Shown piece after piece: positions 1 to 8,301 of a stretch of DNA of 40,232 bases. A program made the translations under genes and the position numbers. The first letter of the stretch is position 1. Each line of letters begins with the position of its first letter. Origin of the DNA: Holosporales bacterium (lineage in GTDB: Bacteria; Pseudomonadota; Alphaproteobacteria; RUG11792); NCBI GenBank assembly GCA_031268935.1, contig JAIRWL010000026.1:1-40232 (forward strand), in the 5' to 3' direction. The notes beneath the pieces were generated by a model that made no database searches, was not told the origin of the DNA, and saw only the letters and a program-made list of their open reading frames with translations.

Positions 1-284
1 TTTTTAAATAAAGTCAATGCAAATGAATTGTTAAGTCTATTCAATCACCCCGGCAATTAAATTGTTGCAATTTACACTATCTTAACACTTTTCGTACCCT
101 GCCCCTAGGTGATGGACAAATCACGATGCGTTGCCAGCTAGACTACTCCTTCCACCCCCGATTGTAGTGAAGTAGCCAATTTCATTTGGAAGTGGAATGA
201 GAAGATAAATCGGCTAAGAGCAGAACGTTTAACTAAGCCCGTAATTTTTTTCTCCCCAGCATTACAGTTTCTTGAAAATAGATC
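1..284. other. Non-coding stretch, nothing recognised
   Basis: No convincing reading frame, tRNA or hairpin terminator could be made out here. The stretch is AT-rich at the left edge and more balanced in the middle. It may hold the 3' flank of a gene lying outside the window. Confidence 0.4.
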
Positions 285-313
285 TTGCACTTATTAGTAA
301 GTTATATTATAAT
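285..313 (+). promoter_or_regulatory. Probable sigma-70 promoter of the first secreted-protein gene
   Basis: A perfect TATAAT (308-313) lies 17 bases after TTGCAC (285-290), a weak -35 box. Transcription would begin near 320, leaving a leader of about 60 bases before the ATG at 383. That ATG is preceded by an AGGAG ribosome-binding site. Confidence 0.55.
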
Positions 314-382
314 CCGTTCTCAAGTTCTTGGTCGTTACTCAGGAACTCAGCTTTCTTTTAATATTTACAGGAGATTCAAACC

Positions 383-1018
383 ATGCCCATACACATATCA
401 TCTCTCAAAAAATTATTAGTAGTCCTAGGCCTACTAGTCACTGCTCCAGCCAATAGTATGATGCAAGCCCCACATCCGAGAAGTCTCCCACCTGGAGATC
501 CAGTAGCACTCGACTTATTGGGCATGACGGAACTCGACTTATTGGGCATGACTGAACGCAAACTCACAGATCTTAGGGATCAACAAGCTCGGTCCAGACT
601 CACCTTCGAAACATATGGAGCAGGCCTTCCGGTCAAAACCCAACGGGTACTGGAGCACATATACTCGTCAACCCGTCCTCCTACGCTAGATATTGACCTA
701 GTAGCCAAAGTTTTCGGTGTCTACCAGGATTCATCAGAGGAAGAACTTTGTATTAAAAATCCAGCAACGCGGAAGGTAGCTATGCAAGTGCTACAAGCAG
801 CAAAACTCCCGAGTACATGCCTTATATTAGTCATCCAGGAAATCATGAAGCAAAACCAAGTCAAACCAGGATTCAAACCAGACTGGGAAAAATACTCAGA
901 AATACTACCTAATCGTCACATGACACTGCAGGAGAAATTCGACATCTTAGCTCAGATAGAACAAGTACAATACTGTAAAACCCAAGAGACCCTCGCCCTC
1001 CAAAGCAGTCCAGAGTAG
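383..1018 (+). CDS. Secreted protein of unknown function
   Basis: A 211-residue protein that I do not recognise. The N-terminus is a typical Sec signal peptide: basic and polar residues, a hydrophobic run around residues 10-21, then APANS just before the likely cleavage site near residue 25. The mature part is soluble and mostly helical-looking, with no transmembrane segment. Residues 43-58 are a perfect tandem repeat of the octapeptide LDLLGMTE. Four cysteines are spread over the last two thirds and form no CxxC pair. The start is supported by AGGAG about nine bases upstream and by a good -10 box. The gene is visibly more GC-rich than the neighbouring ftsK and is transcribed towards it. A periplasmic protein or an exported effector are both possible; the sequence does not decide. 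Confidence 0.75.
   Translation: MPIHISSLKKLLVVLGLLVTAPANSMMQAPHPRSLPPGDPVALDLLGMTELDLLGMTERKLTDLRDQQARSRLTFETYGAGLPVKTQRVLEHIYSSTRPPTLDIDLVAKVFGVYQDSSEEELCIKNPATRKVAMQVLQAAKLPSTCLILVIQEIMKQNQVKPGFKPDWEKYSEILPNRHMTLQEKFDILAQIEQVQYCKTQETLALQSSPE
509..556 (+). repeat. Two-copy 24-bp in-frame tandem repeat
   Basis: Positions 509-532 and 533-556 are adjacent copies of a 24-base unit differing at one base (GACGGAA versus GACTGAA). Each encodes LDLLGMTE. The near-identity indicates a recent duplication inside the secreted-protein gene. Confidence 0.9.
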
Positions 1019-1169
1019 GGGGGTAAGCTCAGTTCAGTCAGAGCCCTCCCGAAACAACCGCCCCCCTGCCGAGTCAGGAGCACCATAGATAGCCAAGAGG
1101 TCATGGGCCCCAGCAAAATAGCCAATGGATACCCAAGCCCATCACAATTCCTTACAAGAATTGTTCTGA

Positions 1170-3458
1170 TCAGGTAATGACCTTGCGTTTTCCGGAGTGA
1201 TCTGGAGCCGATATAATGCCGCTCGATTCAAGTTCTTCAACGATTCGGGCGGCTCTATTATATCCGATTTGTAATTTTCTCTGAATATAGCTAATCGATA
1301 CCTTCTTCTCATTAAGCACGATTTCCATCGCCTTTTGATACAACTCATCTTCCTGATTGGACTTATTATCTCCAGTCTTTGAGTCTTCCTGAATTTGGCT
1401 ACTTATTATATCGACGTAATTGGGTTCGCACTGCCCCTTGATGTAAGATACTATCCTCTCTACTTCGATATCCTTGACGAATGGCCCATGAATACGGCGT
1501 ATGCGGCCAGCTCCAGACATATAAAGCATATCTCCTTGCCCAAGTAATTGTTCCGCCCCCTGCTCACCCAAGATCGTTCTGCTGTCAATTTTTGATGTTA
1601 CCTGGAAACTAATTCTGGTCGGGAAATTGGCTTTAATGGTACCCGTAATGACATCGACCGATGGCCTTTGTGTTGCCATTATAAGATGAATTCCAGCCGC
1701 ACGAGCCATCTGAGCCAATCTTTGAATGGCGGCCTCAACTTCTTTTCCCGCCACCAACATCAGGTCTGCCATTTCATCGACGATCACGACAATATACGGC
1801 ATCGACTCAAAATCCAGCTGTTGAGTTTCAAAAATTGGCCGCCCCGTCTCCTGATCGAATCCGATCTGAACCTTTCTGACGAGCATATCTCCCTTTTCTC
1901 TGGACTCTCGGAGTTTTTTATTAAATCCATCTATATTTCTAACCCCGAGTTTTGACATTCTCCGATAACGACCTTCCATTTCGGCTACCGCCCATTTTAA
2001 AGCAAAAATGGCTTTTTTGGAGTCAGTCACGACAGGAGTGAGAAGGTGCGGAATCTCATCGTAGACCGATAATTCGAGCATCTTCGGATCTATCATGATC
2101 AATTTACAATCAGATGGAGCAAATTTACAAAGAATTGATAAGATCATGGCGTTAATCGAAACAGACTTCCCAGAACCGGTAGTCCCAGCAACGAGAAGAT
2201 GCGGCATCTTGGCCAAATCGGACATAATCGGATTCCCGCTAATATCCTTTCCGAGAATGAGGGGGATGCCCGTCGTGAACTTCTGAAAGGCTTCGGATGA
2301 TAGTAATTCCTTGAGATAGACGGTTTGTCTCCGGCTATTTGGTAGCTCTATCCCGATCGCATTTTGCCCAGGAATGGTCGAAATTCTGGCCGATAAGGCA
2401 CTCATGGATCGTGCGATGTCATCACTCAAACTAATAACCCGCGAGGTCTTAATGCCTGGGCTCGGTCTGAATTCGAACATGGTCACAACCGGCCCCTGAC
2501 GAACATTTAAGATTTCTCCCTTAACTCCGAATTCTTCGAGCACATTACGCAAATCCGTGGAAAGATTCTCGGTTTTAAAATCATTTTGCTGAGTTTCGCT
2601 TTGCGAATGTTTGTCGAGAAGATCAGAGGTCGGGAGAATGTAATTGCCGCCTCCGGCAATGAGTTCGGCCAAATCATCAAATCGCTGCTCATCTTCCATT
2701 TCTTCGGATACCTGCGGACTCATCTCCTGATCCATCGCCGAAGTGGATTCGTCTCGAGCCGTTAAATTAACGCTACCTCTCTCGTGATTTTCCCATATCC
2801 CATCATCCGCATCTGATTCATTTTTCATGAACCGATTGACCTTGCTGGTCAATTTATAGAAAATAGCGCAAATTCTCTCTGATATAGAGCTAAACTTAAG
2901 GAACATTACCTTTTTGGCGATAAGAAGCCAAACGATTAACATGCCGAAAAAAGTCCATTTATAGAACACGGCTTGCTTGAGAAGATCGATGAAGATTAAT
3001 TTACAAAGTGAATAACCTAAAAACCCGCCTGCATAGTAATCTATTCCTAACTTCCGTAGCAGTATTTCGCAGGTCGCATGGGTCGAGGCGATATTAAATA
3101 CGGTACATCCAAGGATGACAAAAACTCCAAAGATTAATGCTTTATGTCTTAATTCGGAAATCTTTCCCGCAATGAATAAACAGCTCCAAATAAAAACTGT
3201 AATGGTTAAAGGGTAAGAAAATAATCCGAAAACCTGAGTAAGAACATCGCCGATACAAGCCCCGACTTGGATCAGGAGACGCCCACCCTCATAATCACAT
3301 GAGGAAGTAAAAGTAAACACACAATCTACGTTTGGATTAAAAATACATAATGAGAAGGAGCAAATCACCGACAAAATCAAAAGGAATAACCCAAAAAAGA
3401 TATTGCTCAAAGATCTAGAACCATTCTGTCTACCACTCATCAATCCACGACTAACCAT
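1170..3458 (-). CDS. ftsK: DNA translocase FtsK
   Basis: A 762-residue membrane-anchored DNA pump that couples chromosome segregation to septation and activates XerCD recombination at dif. The first 200 or so residues hold about four hydrophobic segments, followed by an acidic linker (about 215-265) much shorter than in E. coli FtsK. The RecA-like motor follows: Walker A GTTGSGKS with Lys431, and Walker B VVIVDEMADL with Asp561/Glu562. The last 65 residues form the winged-helix gamma domain that reads KOPS polarity sequences (QRKLQIGYNRAARIVEELE). The overall length is typical of compact alphaproteobacterial FtsK. No clear ribosome-binding site precedes the ATG at 3458, and Met7 is an alternative start. 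The gene stands alone; its partner Xer recombinase may be the gene at 25294. Confidence 0.97.
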   Translation of the reverse strand: MVSRGLMSGRQNGSRSLSNIFFGLFLLILSVICSFSLCIFNPNVDCVFTFTSSCDYEGGRLLIQVGACIGDVLTQVFGLFSYPLTITVFIWSCLFIAGKISELRHKALIFGVFVILGCTVFNIASTHATCEILLRKLGIDYYAGGFLGYSLCKLIFIDLLKQAVFYKWTFFGMLIVWLLIAKKVMFLKFSSISERICAIFYKLTSKVNRFMKNESDADDGIWENHERGSVNLTARDESTSAMDQEMSPQVSEEMEDEQRFDDLAELIAGGGNYILPTSDLLDKHSQSETQQNDFKTENLSTDLRNVLEEFGVKGEILNVRQGPVVTMFEFRPSPGIKTSRVISLSDDIARSMSALSARISTIPGQNAIGIELPNSRRQTVYLKELLSSEAFQKFTTGIPLILGKDISGNPIMSDLAKMPHLLVAGTTGSGKSVSINAMILSILCKFAPSDCKLIMIDPKMLELSVYDEIPHLLTPVVTDSKKAIFALKWAVAEMEGRYRRMSKLGVRNIDGFNKKLRESREKGDMLVRKVQIGFDQETGRPIFETQQLDFESMPYIVVIVDEMADLMLVAGKEVEAAIQRLAQMARAAGIHLIMATQRPSVDVITGTIKANFPTRISFQVTSKIDSRTILGEQGAEQLLGQGDMLYMSGAGRIRRIHGPFVKDIEVERIVSYIKGQCEPNYVDIISSQIQEDSKTGDNKSNQEDELYQKAMEIVLNEKKVSISYIQRKLQIGYNRAARIVEELESSGIISAPDHSGKRKVIT

Positions 3459-3551
3459 AATTCAAAAAAAATTCAGATGGCGAGAAATTCAACAAAAATA
3501 TTAGGAAGCGTACCACATCTGCAAAACGACGACTAGGGACAAAGTAGATAC

Positions 3552-3857
3552 TCAGATATTGGGTATTGGGATCGTTTCTATCAAGTGAATTACCGAAGAT
3601 AAATTGGCTCCATGTAGTGCGTGAGTTAAACTGGTTCCGGTTATCGGAACAAAACTGTTTTCTGTAGTATGTGGGTTACGCACCTGGAATGAAACCGCAG
3701 GATTATGGGGGTTGATGACTCGAATAGAGTAATCGTTTTCCATATCTATGTCTATTACGGCATCACCGAAGGAAGCCCTCAGATCGGGGCCTGCTTTATG
3801 TGAACCTGAAAATAGGTGAACTGCCACTATTTTACTGGTTTTTGTTGAAACTAGCAT
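3552..3857 (-). CDS. Possible small protein of unknown function
   Basis: A 101-codon open frame in the ftsK orientation, 93 bases upstream of it. The translation is moderately protein-like (soluble, mixed, no signal peptide), but it matches nothing I know and has no ribosome-binding site. Its ATG and first dozen codons lie inside the left copy of the duplicated tRNA-Arg promoter segment, on the opposite strand. The right copy has no ATG at the matching place. It may therefore be a chance frame or a recently created gene. Confidence 0.3.
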   Translation of the reverse strand: MLVSTKTSKIVAVHLFSGSHKAGPDLRASFGDAVIDIDMENDYSIRVINPHNPAVSFQVRNPHTTENSFVPITGTSLTHALHGANLSSVIHLIETIPIPNI

Positions 3858-3898
3858 TTTCGGATGTCACAATGGATTTAGCAAGCGCCAATAACTCA
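3825..3898 (+). repeat. Left copy of duplicated tRNA-Arg promoter and tRNA 5' end
   Basis: These 74 bases match 4743-4816 at 66 positions with no gaps. The segment contains a promoter-like TTGAAA (3845-3850), 17 bases, CACAAT (3868-3873), then the first 14 bases of a tRNA-Arg-like sequence with three changes. The rest of the tRNA is missing: the sequence runs instead into the GrpB-domain gene, whose GTG start is at 3912. This is a broken tRNA copy whose promoter could now drive that gene. Confidence 0.85.
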
Positions 3899-3911
3899 CC
3901 CGCAGCCCCTC

Positions 3912-4715
3912 GTGGATTCTGTTCTCATATTGTCAGATAGTTGCTACGACCATTGCAGACAAGTATTTTTGGAAGAAACAAAAATCCTTAAGGATTTACT
4001 TGGAAGCGAATTCGTAACGTCCAATCATATTGGCTCTACATCAGTTAAAAATTTACTGTCCAAGCCTAATACAGACATTGCTCTAGAAGTTAGAAATCTA
4101 GACGACATCGTCGTGAAGATAGAAAATGCTGGCTACACTTATAAGGGTGAATTAAACATTCCGTTTCGTCACTTCTTTAGCAAAAATACCGATGATCGAC
4201 ACATCAATCTGCACGTCACTGAAGAGGGCAATCCAGAAGTTATTGGTTTTTTGCTTTTTAGAAATTATATTGAAGACCATAAAGAAGCAATGGATAAATA
4301 TATCGAGTTAAAAAAATCTATAGCAAAAAATAATGCTCCAAAAAAAGGGCAGTTACTAGGTGATTATACCTTGGCTAAAGATGATTTTATAAGGAAGATT
4401 TTGAAAAAGGCTGGGTTCGAAGGATTATGTATGAGATATGTAACTCATTACAATGAAAGAAAATATGCGGATAAATACAAATCAGTTTATGAATGTATGG
4501 AGCTCGTTTTTTACAAAGGGCCACAAATAATCGGATATTGTGGCATCAATCAAAATTTAGATATCGAAATTTTCGAGATAGAAGAAAAACAATATGAAAA
4601 TCATTTCAGAGCCAAAATTGAACGATTAATTAATCAAAAAAAAAGAACAAAACTCACAACAAGAATAGTACATAATATTGACTATCTAAATATAGTATGT
4701 TTCGCTCGCGTATGA
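3912..4715 (+). CDS. GrpB-family (UPF0157) protein with probable GNAT-like C-terminal domain
   Basis: A 267-residue protein. Residues 1-170 resemble the GrpB/UPF0157 family, which has a nucleotidyltransferase-like fold: HIGSTSV near residue 41, then KPNTDIALEV, HFFSKN, RHINLHVTEEGNPE and GFLLFRNYI, followed by a Lys-rich YIELKKSIA helix. The reaction of this family is poorly defined. Residues 175-267 form an extra domain; GPQIIGYCGI, the following acidic beta/helix stretch and the terminal NIVCFARV suggest a small GNAT acetyltransferase, but I am not certain. The start is GTG, because the frame closes just upstream and no ATG is available; an internal TTG (MLSDS-like start) is another option. 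The gene is more AT-rich than its surroundings and is trapped between two copies of the tRNA-Arg promoter region, suggesting acquisition by transfer. Confidence 0.72.
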   Translation: MDSVLILSDSCYDHCRQVFLEETKILKDLLGSEFVTSNHIGSTSVKNLLSKPNTDIALEVRNLDDIVVKIENAGYTYKGELNIPFRHFFSKNTDDRHINLHVTEEGNPEVIGFLLFRNYIEDHKEAMDKYIELKKSIAKNNAPKKGQLLGDYTLAKDDFIRKILKKAGFEGLCMRYVTHYNERKYADKYKSVYECMELVFYKGPQIIGYCGINQNLDIEIFEIEEKQYENHFRAKIERLINQKKRTKLTTRIVHNIDYLNIVCFARV

Positions 4716-4742
4716 GTTCTCGGGCCAAGAATGACGGTCAGT

Positions 4743-4816
4743 CACTATGTTACTGGTTTTTGTTGAAACTAAAATTTTCGTATGGCACAATGGCTTTAGC
4801 AAGCGCCCATAGCTCA
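4743..4816 (+). repeat. Right copy of the duplicated tRNA-Arg promoter segment
   Basis: This copy is 89% identical to 3825-3898 and continues into the intact tRNA-Arg. The two copies diverge abruptly at both ends. The differences are scattered, so the duplication is not brand new. Both putative promoter hexamers are unchanged between copies. Confidence 0.85.
4763..4791 (+). promoter_or_regulatory. Probable tRNA-Arg promoter
   Basis: TTGAAA (4763-4768) and CACAAT (4786-4791) are separated by 17 bases, placing the transcription start a few bases before the tRNA at 4803. Both hexamers are identical in the left duplicate although the spacer has changed, which supports their being functional boxes. 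Confidence 0.5.
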
Positions 4817-4879
4817 ATTGGATAGAGCGTCAGACTACGGATCTGGAGGCTGAGAGTTCGAGTCTTTCTGGGCGCACCA
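4803..4879 (+). tRNA. tRNA-Arg(ACG)
   Basis: A 77-nt cloverleaf. Acceptor GCGCCCA pairs with TGGGCGC, the anticodon loop CTACGGA carries ACG, the T-loop is TTCGAGT, and CCA is encoded (4877-4879). A34 must be deaminated to inosine to read CGU, CGC and CGA; the TadA deaminase is encoded at 26548. The upstream promoter and the first 14 bases are duplicated about 0.9 kb to the left. Confidence 0.97.
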
Positions 4880-4907
4880 GAGTTTTTTAACTTGGTCGGA
4901 TTCGGGT

Positions 4908-6035
4908 ATGAGCATTGTCGAACGAAGCGTCATCTACTTTCTCTTGATTGCACAGCTAATAGGAAATTCAGGATTGGTGCAAGGACAACAGGCCTTTGAT
5001 GCTCAGCCTGGCTCTAAGCCCCAATGGCAACCTGATGGTTATGGGTCACCGCCGCCTCAATATCCGCCTCAGACCGGACCACAGCCTGGATCGCAGCCCC
5101 AATGGCAACCTGGTTATGGGTCACCGCCGCCTGGGTATCAGCAACAAGGGCCACCAAATGAGACACAGTCCCTGAATAATGCGGGCCCTTCTTCGATGTG
5201 GGGATCAGGTCCGGGTGGACCCCAAACACCGGCCAAACCGAACCGATTTGCCACTCCATATCCTCGATCTGGACAACCCTTTAATATGTCCATTTTCGTT
5301 AAGAAGGGTGAGAAACTTATCAAAAAAGAAATCGATAAAGGAACTTTAAAAAAGGCGCTGCTTATATTCGTTGGGGAGTGGTGTCCTCATTGTGAGGCTT
5401 TTTTGCAGTCGTTTAAGGAAAGTGTTAGGATTCTGGCGCTTTATGGAGTGCATATTGTGTTTGTGTATGTCCCTCAGCCCCCAGTCTTGCAAAATTGGCG
5501 AGATCCTACCCTAACAGAGTATAAGTCCGCCGAGGAGAAGTTGGCCGGTTGGGGAATTGATGTCAATCAACCCAAGGTATCCTTGACCATGCTTGGCAGT
5601 AGTCCCGATCTCAGGAGAGCGGAGGTGAATTCTCTCCCGGTCGCCATCGCCGTCAAAGATGGAAAGGAAGTGTTCCGAGGAGAGGGTAGTTCGCTGGTCC
5701 AAACTCTCGATATGAGGGCTTTGCCTACCCTGGTGGATTTCGCATCAATCTTGAATGATGACGCTGCACAAACACCTGATGAAGCCGACAAGGGCTCCGA
5801 ATCTTCCGATGAAAAGGGAAGCAAGGGTAAGAGAAAGAAGGGTGATAAAGGCCGAAGGAGAAATGATTATAAAAAGGGGAGAGCTAGTGCATTCGGGAGC
5901 ACGAGCGTGAACCGAGAAGCAGCGAGTCATGCTACCAAACTTTTGAACGAAGGAAGGTCGTTTTATACACGCGGGACTCCAAGTGAGTCTCATCGGAGTG
6001 ATTCTCAGCGGACGGGATGTTCATGTCGATTGTAG
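4908..6035 (+). CDS. Secreted thioredoxin-fold protein with disordered Pro/Gln-rich and basic flanks
   Basis: A 375-residue exported protein. A signal peptide covers about residues 1-26 (hydrophobic YFLLIAQLIG, cleavage near VQG-QQ). Residues 32-85 are a Pro/Gln/Gly-rich low-complexity region with an imperfect two-copy repeat around QPQWQPGYGSPPP. The thioredoxin-like domain follows (about 135-285): the beta-strand ALLIFVGEW leads into the active site W158-C159-P160-H161-C162, and SLPVAIAVKDGKEVF supplies the later cis-proline-type segment. CPHC is the DsbA-type redox motif, so the protein should exchange disulfides outside the cytoplasm. The C-terminal 80 residues are acidic, then strongly Lys/Arg-rich, ending in CSCRL. 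It lies 28 bases after tRNA-Arg. A periplasmic oxidoreductase or an exported effector are both open; the long disordered flanks are unusual for a housekeeping Dsb protein. Confidence 0.8.
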   Translation: MSIVERSVIYFLLIAQLIGNSGLVQGQQAFDAQPGSKPQWQPDGYGSPPPQYPPQTGPQPGSQPQWQPGYGSPPPGYQQQGPPNETQSLNNAGPSSMWGSGPGGPQTPAKPNRFATPYPRSGQPFNMSIFVKKGEKLIKKEIDKGTLKKALLIFVGEWCPHCEAFLQSFKESVRILALYGVHIVFVYVPQPPVLQNWRDPTLTEYKSAEEKLAGWGIDVNQPKVSLTMLGSSPDLRRAEVNSLPVAIAVKDGKEVFRGEGSSLVQTLDMRALPTLVDFASILNDDAAQTPDEADKGSESSDEKGSKGKRKKGDKGRRRNDYKKGRASAFGSTSVNREAASHATKLLNEGRSFYTRGTPSESHRSDSQRTGCSCRL

Positions 6036-6155
6036 TAGTTGGCATCGGCTTACGCATATATCGAAGCGGGAGATTGACGGGATATGCCACGGGATCTATC
6101 GCCGGTTGCGACTAATGTTTTCCTCTGATAATGAATTCCGCTAATTCTTTTGTAA

Positions 6156-7970
6156 ATGCGTAGCAGACGAGATGATCGGAGATTAATTACAAGACGAGCT
6201 TTTATTTTTGCAGGTGTAAAGGCGGCTCTCGGAGTCGTCGTAGGGGCGAGATTGTTTTATCTACAGGTCTTGCAATTTGCTCACTATAAGCTATTATCTG
6301 ATAAGAACAGATTGGTAGCGAAAAGAATATTGCCTCCACGAGGCAGAATCTTGGATGTAAACGCCAGATTGCTCGCTAGTAATAAGTTTACTTACTCCGC
6401 TATACTTGATTTGCTAGAGATTTCGGAAAAAGACAGAGCAAAAGTAACCGATCTTATTATAAAAGAAAAGCAATTATGCAGCAAAACGATCGCAGAATTA
6501 CAGAACATACCTAAGACAATCAACAGAGATAACAGATTAGTTTTGTTGCAAGAGGATCTGAATTGGGATGATTTGGCTGGATATTACGTAAAATCGTCAT
6601 CGATTCCTGGGATTATTATCGAAAAGTTTCAGTCTAGAGAATATCTGTATGCCGAGGAATTATCGCATGTAATCGGATACATCGGAGCACCTACGAAAGA
6701 AGATGTCGAAAGGACCGAAAATATCGCCCTATCTTTGCCGATGGCTAAAATCGGGAAAATGGGCGTCGAAAAACAATATGACGAAGAATTATTCGGAAAA
6801 ATGGGCGTCCAACACGTTGAGGTCAATTCTAGAAGGCAATTCGTGAGATGCGTAAGTAATTCCGAAAGCATTCCAGGAGCCGATATTCATCTCACCATTA
6901 ATATAGATTTGCAAATGGAAATATATAAAATCTTATCTCAACACGGCGGAGGTTCATGTGTCGTAATGAATGTCAACTCCGGGGCGATTTTGGCGTTTGT
7001 GTCGTATCCTGGCTATGATACGAATATTTTCACGAAGAGAGTTGATCCGAGCGTTCTCAGGGAACTTTATGAAAATCCTTACAAGCCGGCTATTAACAAG
7101 GTCATTAGCGGACTTTATTCTCCAGGATCGGCATTCAAGATGATCACGGGCCTTGCGGGGCTAGACGCAGGAGTTATAACAGAACATACGAGATTTGGAT
7201 GCTCTGGAGTGCATGAACTTGGTTCTCATAAATTTCACTGCTGGCGCTGGAAATATGGAGGACACGGCTCGATTAACCTAAGACGGGCAATATCCGAATC
7301 ATGTGATATATACTTCTATAATGTCGCCGAAAGGGTTGGGGCAGATAAAATTGCTCGAACCGCGAATGATTTTGGCCTTGGCGATCTAACGGGAATAGAT
7401 TTGCACGGAGAAAAATCTGGCCTTATTCCAACTAAAGATTGGAAAAAAAGAGTAAAGAAACAGGTTTGGACGAAAGGAGATACCTTGAATTTGGCGATAG
7501 GACAGGGATTTACTCTAACGACTCCCCTACAATTGGTCAGGATGATCTCTATTATGGTAAATGGTTTGAATCCAGTTACGCCTTACTTAAGAAAGTACCA
7601 AGAGATAACGTCTACAGACCGTTTAAAATATAAAAGGGAGCATATCGAGCTCATACTGGACGGAATGTACGACACCGTCAACTCTGGAACTGGGACTGCT
7701 CGCAATTCGGCGATAGATGATGAAAATTTTGAGATGGCAGGGAAAACGGGAAGCTCTCAAGTATACCACATCACGGAAAGCCAGCGTAGCATTGGTAAGA
7801 CGGTATCGGATGATTATTGGCTGAAGGAGCACGCTATATTCGTTGGATATGCACCCGAAGATGAACCAAAATTCGGGATAACGGTATTGATAGAGCACGG
7901 AGGTGGAGGAGCTAAGACGGCCGCTCCGATCGCGCGAGAAGTGTTATTGGCCGCTCGTAAATATTGTTAA
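6156..7970 (+). CDS. mrdA: Peptidoglycan transpeptidase PBP2 (MrdA)
   Basis: A 604-residue class B penicillin-binding protein that cross-links peptidoglycan during lateral-wall growth, working with the RodA glycosyltransferase (encoded at 24124). The N-terminus is cytoplasmic and basic, followed by one membrane anchor (about residues 17-37). The pedestal domain follows and includes the conserved PPRGRILD stretch. Active-site motifs are complete: S325-A-F-K328 carrying the acyl serine, S382-C-D384 (the SxD form usual for PBP2), and K530-T-G-S533. The start at 6156 is the ATG of MRSRRDD, with no obvious ribosome-binding site. The gene is not next to mreBC or rodA, as it commonly is in free-living relatives. 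Confidence 0.96.
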   Translation: MRSRRDDRRLITRRAFIFAGVKAALGVVVGARLFYLQVLQFAHYKLLSDKNRLVAKRILPPRGRILDVNARLLASNKFTYSAILDLLEISEKDRAKVTDLIIKEKQLCSKTIAELQNIPKTINRDNRLVLLQEDLNWDDLAGYYVKSSSIPGIIIEKFQSREYLYAEELSHVIGYIGAPTKEDVERTENIALSLPMAKIGKMGVEKQYDEELFGKMGVQHVEVNSRRQFVRCVSNSESIPGADIHLTINIDLQMEIYKILSQHGGGSCVVMNVNSGAILAFVSYPGYDTNIFTKRVDPSVLRELYENPYKPAINKVISGLYSPGSAFKMITGLAGLDAGVITEHTRFGCSGVHELGSHKFHCWRWKYGGHGSINLRRAISESCDIYFYNVAERVGADKIARTANDFGLGDLTGIDLHGEKSGLIPTKDWKKRVKKQVWTKGDTLNLAIGQGFTLTTPLQLVRMISIMVNGLNPVTPYLRKYQEITSTDRLKYKREHIELILDGMYDTVNSGTGTARNSAIDDENFEMAGKTGSSQVYHITESQRSIGKTVSDDYWLKEHAIFVGYAPEDEPKFGITVLIEHGGGGAKTAAPIAREVLLAARKYC

Positions 7971-8115
7971 TTTTCGGCAGATTATGTAGATTGGCATCGG
8001 CCTGTATTTTCTCTTTTAGATATTTTTTTTCTGAGCGATTGCTTGAATTCGCACCTTGCTGCACGGGGTTTGATTTTATGGGCCTAAATCTTTTGTAAAA
8101 ATTGTCGGAGTGAGA

Positions 8116-8144
8116 TTGCAAACGCTGATCGTTGGAGGTATACT
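8116..8144 (+). promoter_or_regulatory. Probable promoter and long 5' leader of the cold-shock gene
   Basis: TTGCAA (8116-8121), 17 bases, TATACT (8139-8144). Transcription would start near 8151 and leave about 150 untranslated bases before the ATG at 8302. A leader of this length matches the thermosensing leaders of cspA-type mRNAs. The rest of the 7971-8301 gap shows no other feature. Confidence 0.6.
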
Positions 8145-8301
8145 ATGATTCAAGTGGTTGTGCTCTTTTGATCAGAGAATATTAATGCTCGACTTCCAGT
8201 CGTTTGGAATTGAAAATCCCGTTTAATATTTGCGTAAAAAGAACACGATAAGTGGTAGTAGGCCTTAGTGGTCAGTTGTATTTCAAGGAGACGTTCGCAA
8301 G

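Noticed and set aside
1010-1074. GTAGGGGGG / CCCCCCTGC stem after the first gene
   Set aside because: The arms could form a 9-bp stem, but the loop is about 37 bases and no T-run follows, so it is not a convincing terminator.
8142-8170. Eight-codon minigene after GGAGG upstream of cspA (ATG at 8145)
   Set aside because: The GGAGG lies in the spacer of a good promoter and the ATG directly abuts its -10 box, upstream of the predicted transcription start, so it would not be transcribed from that promoter.
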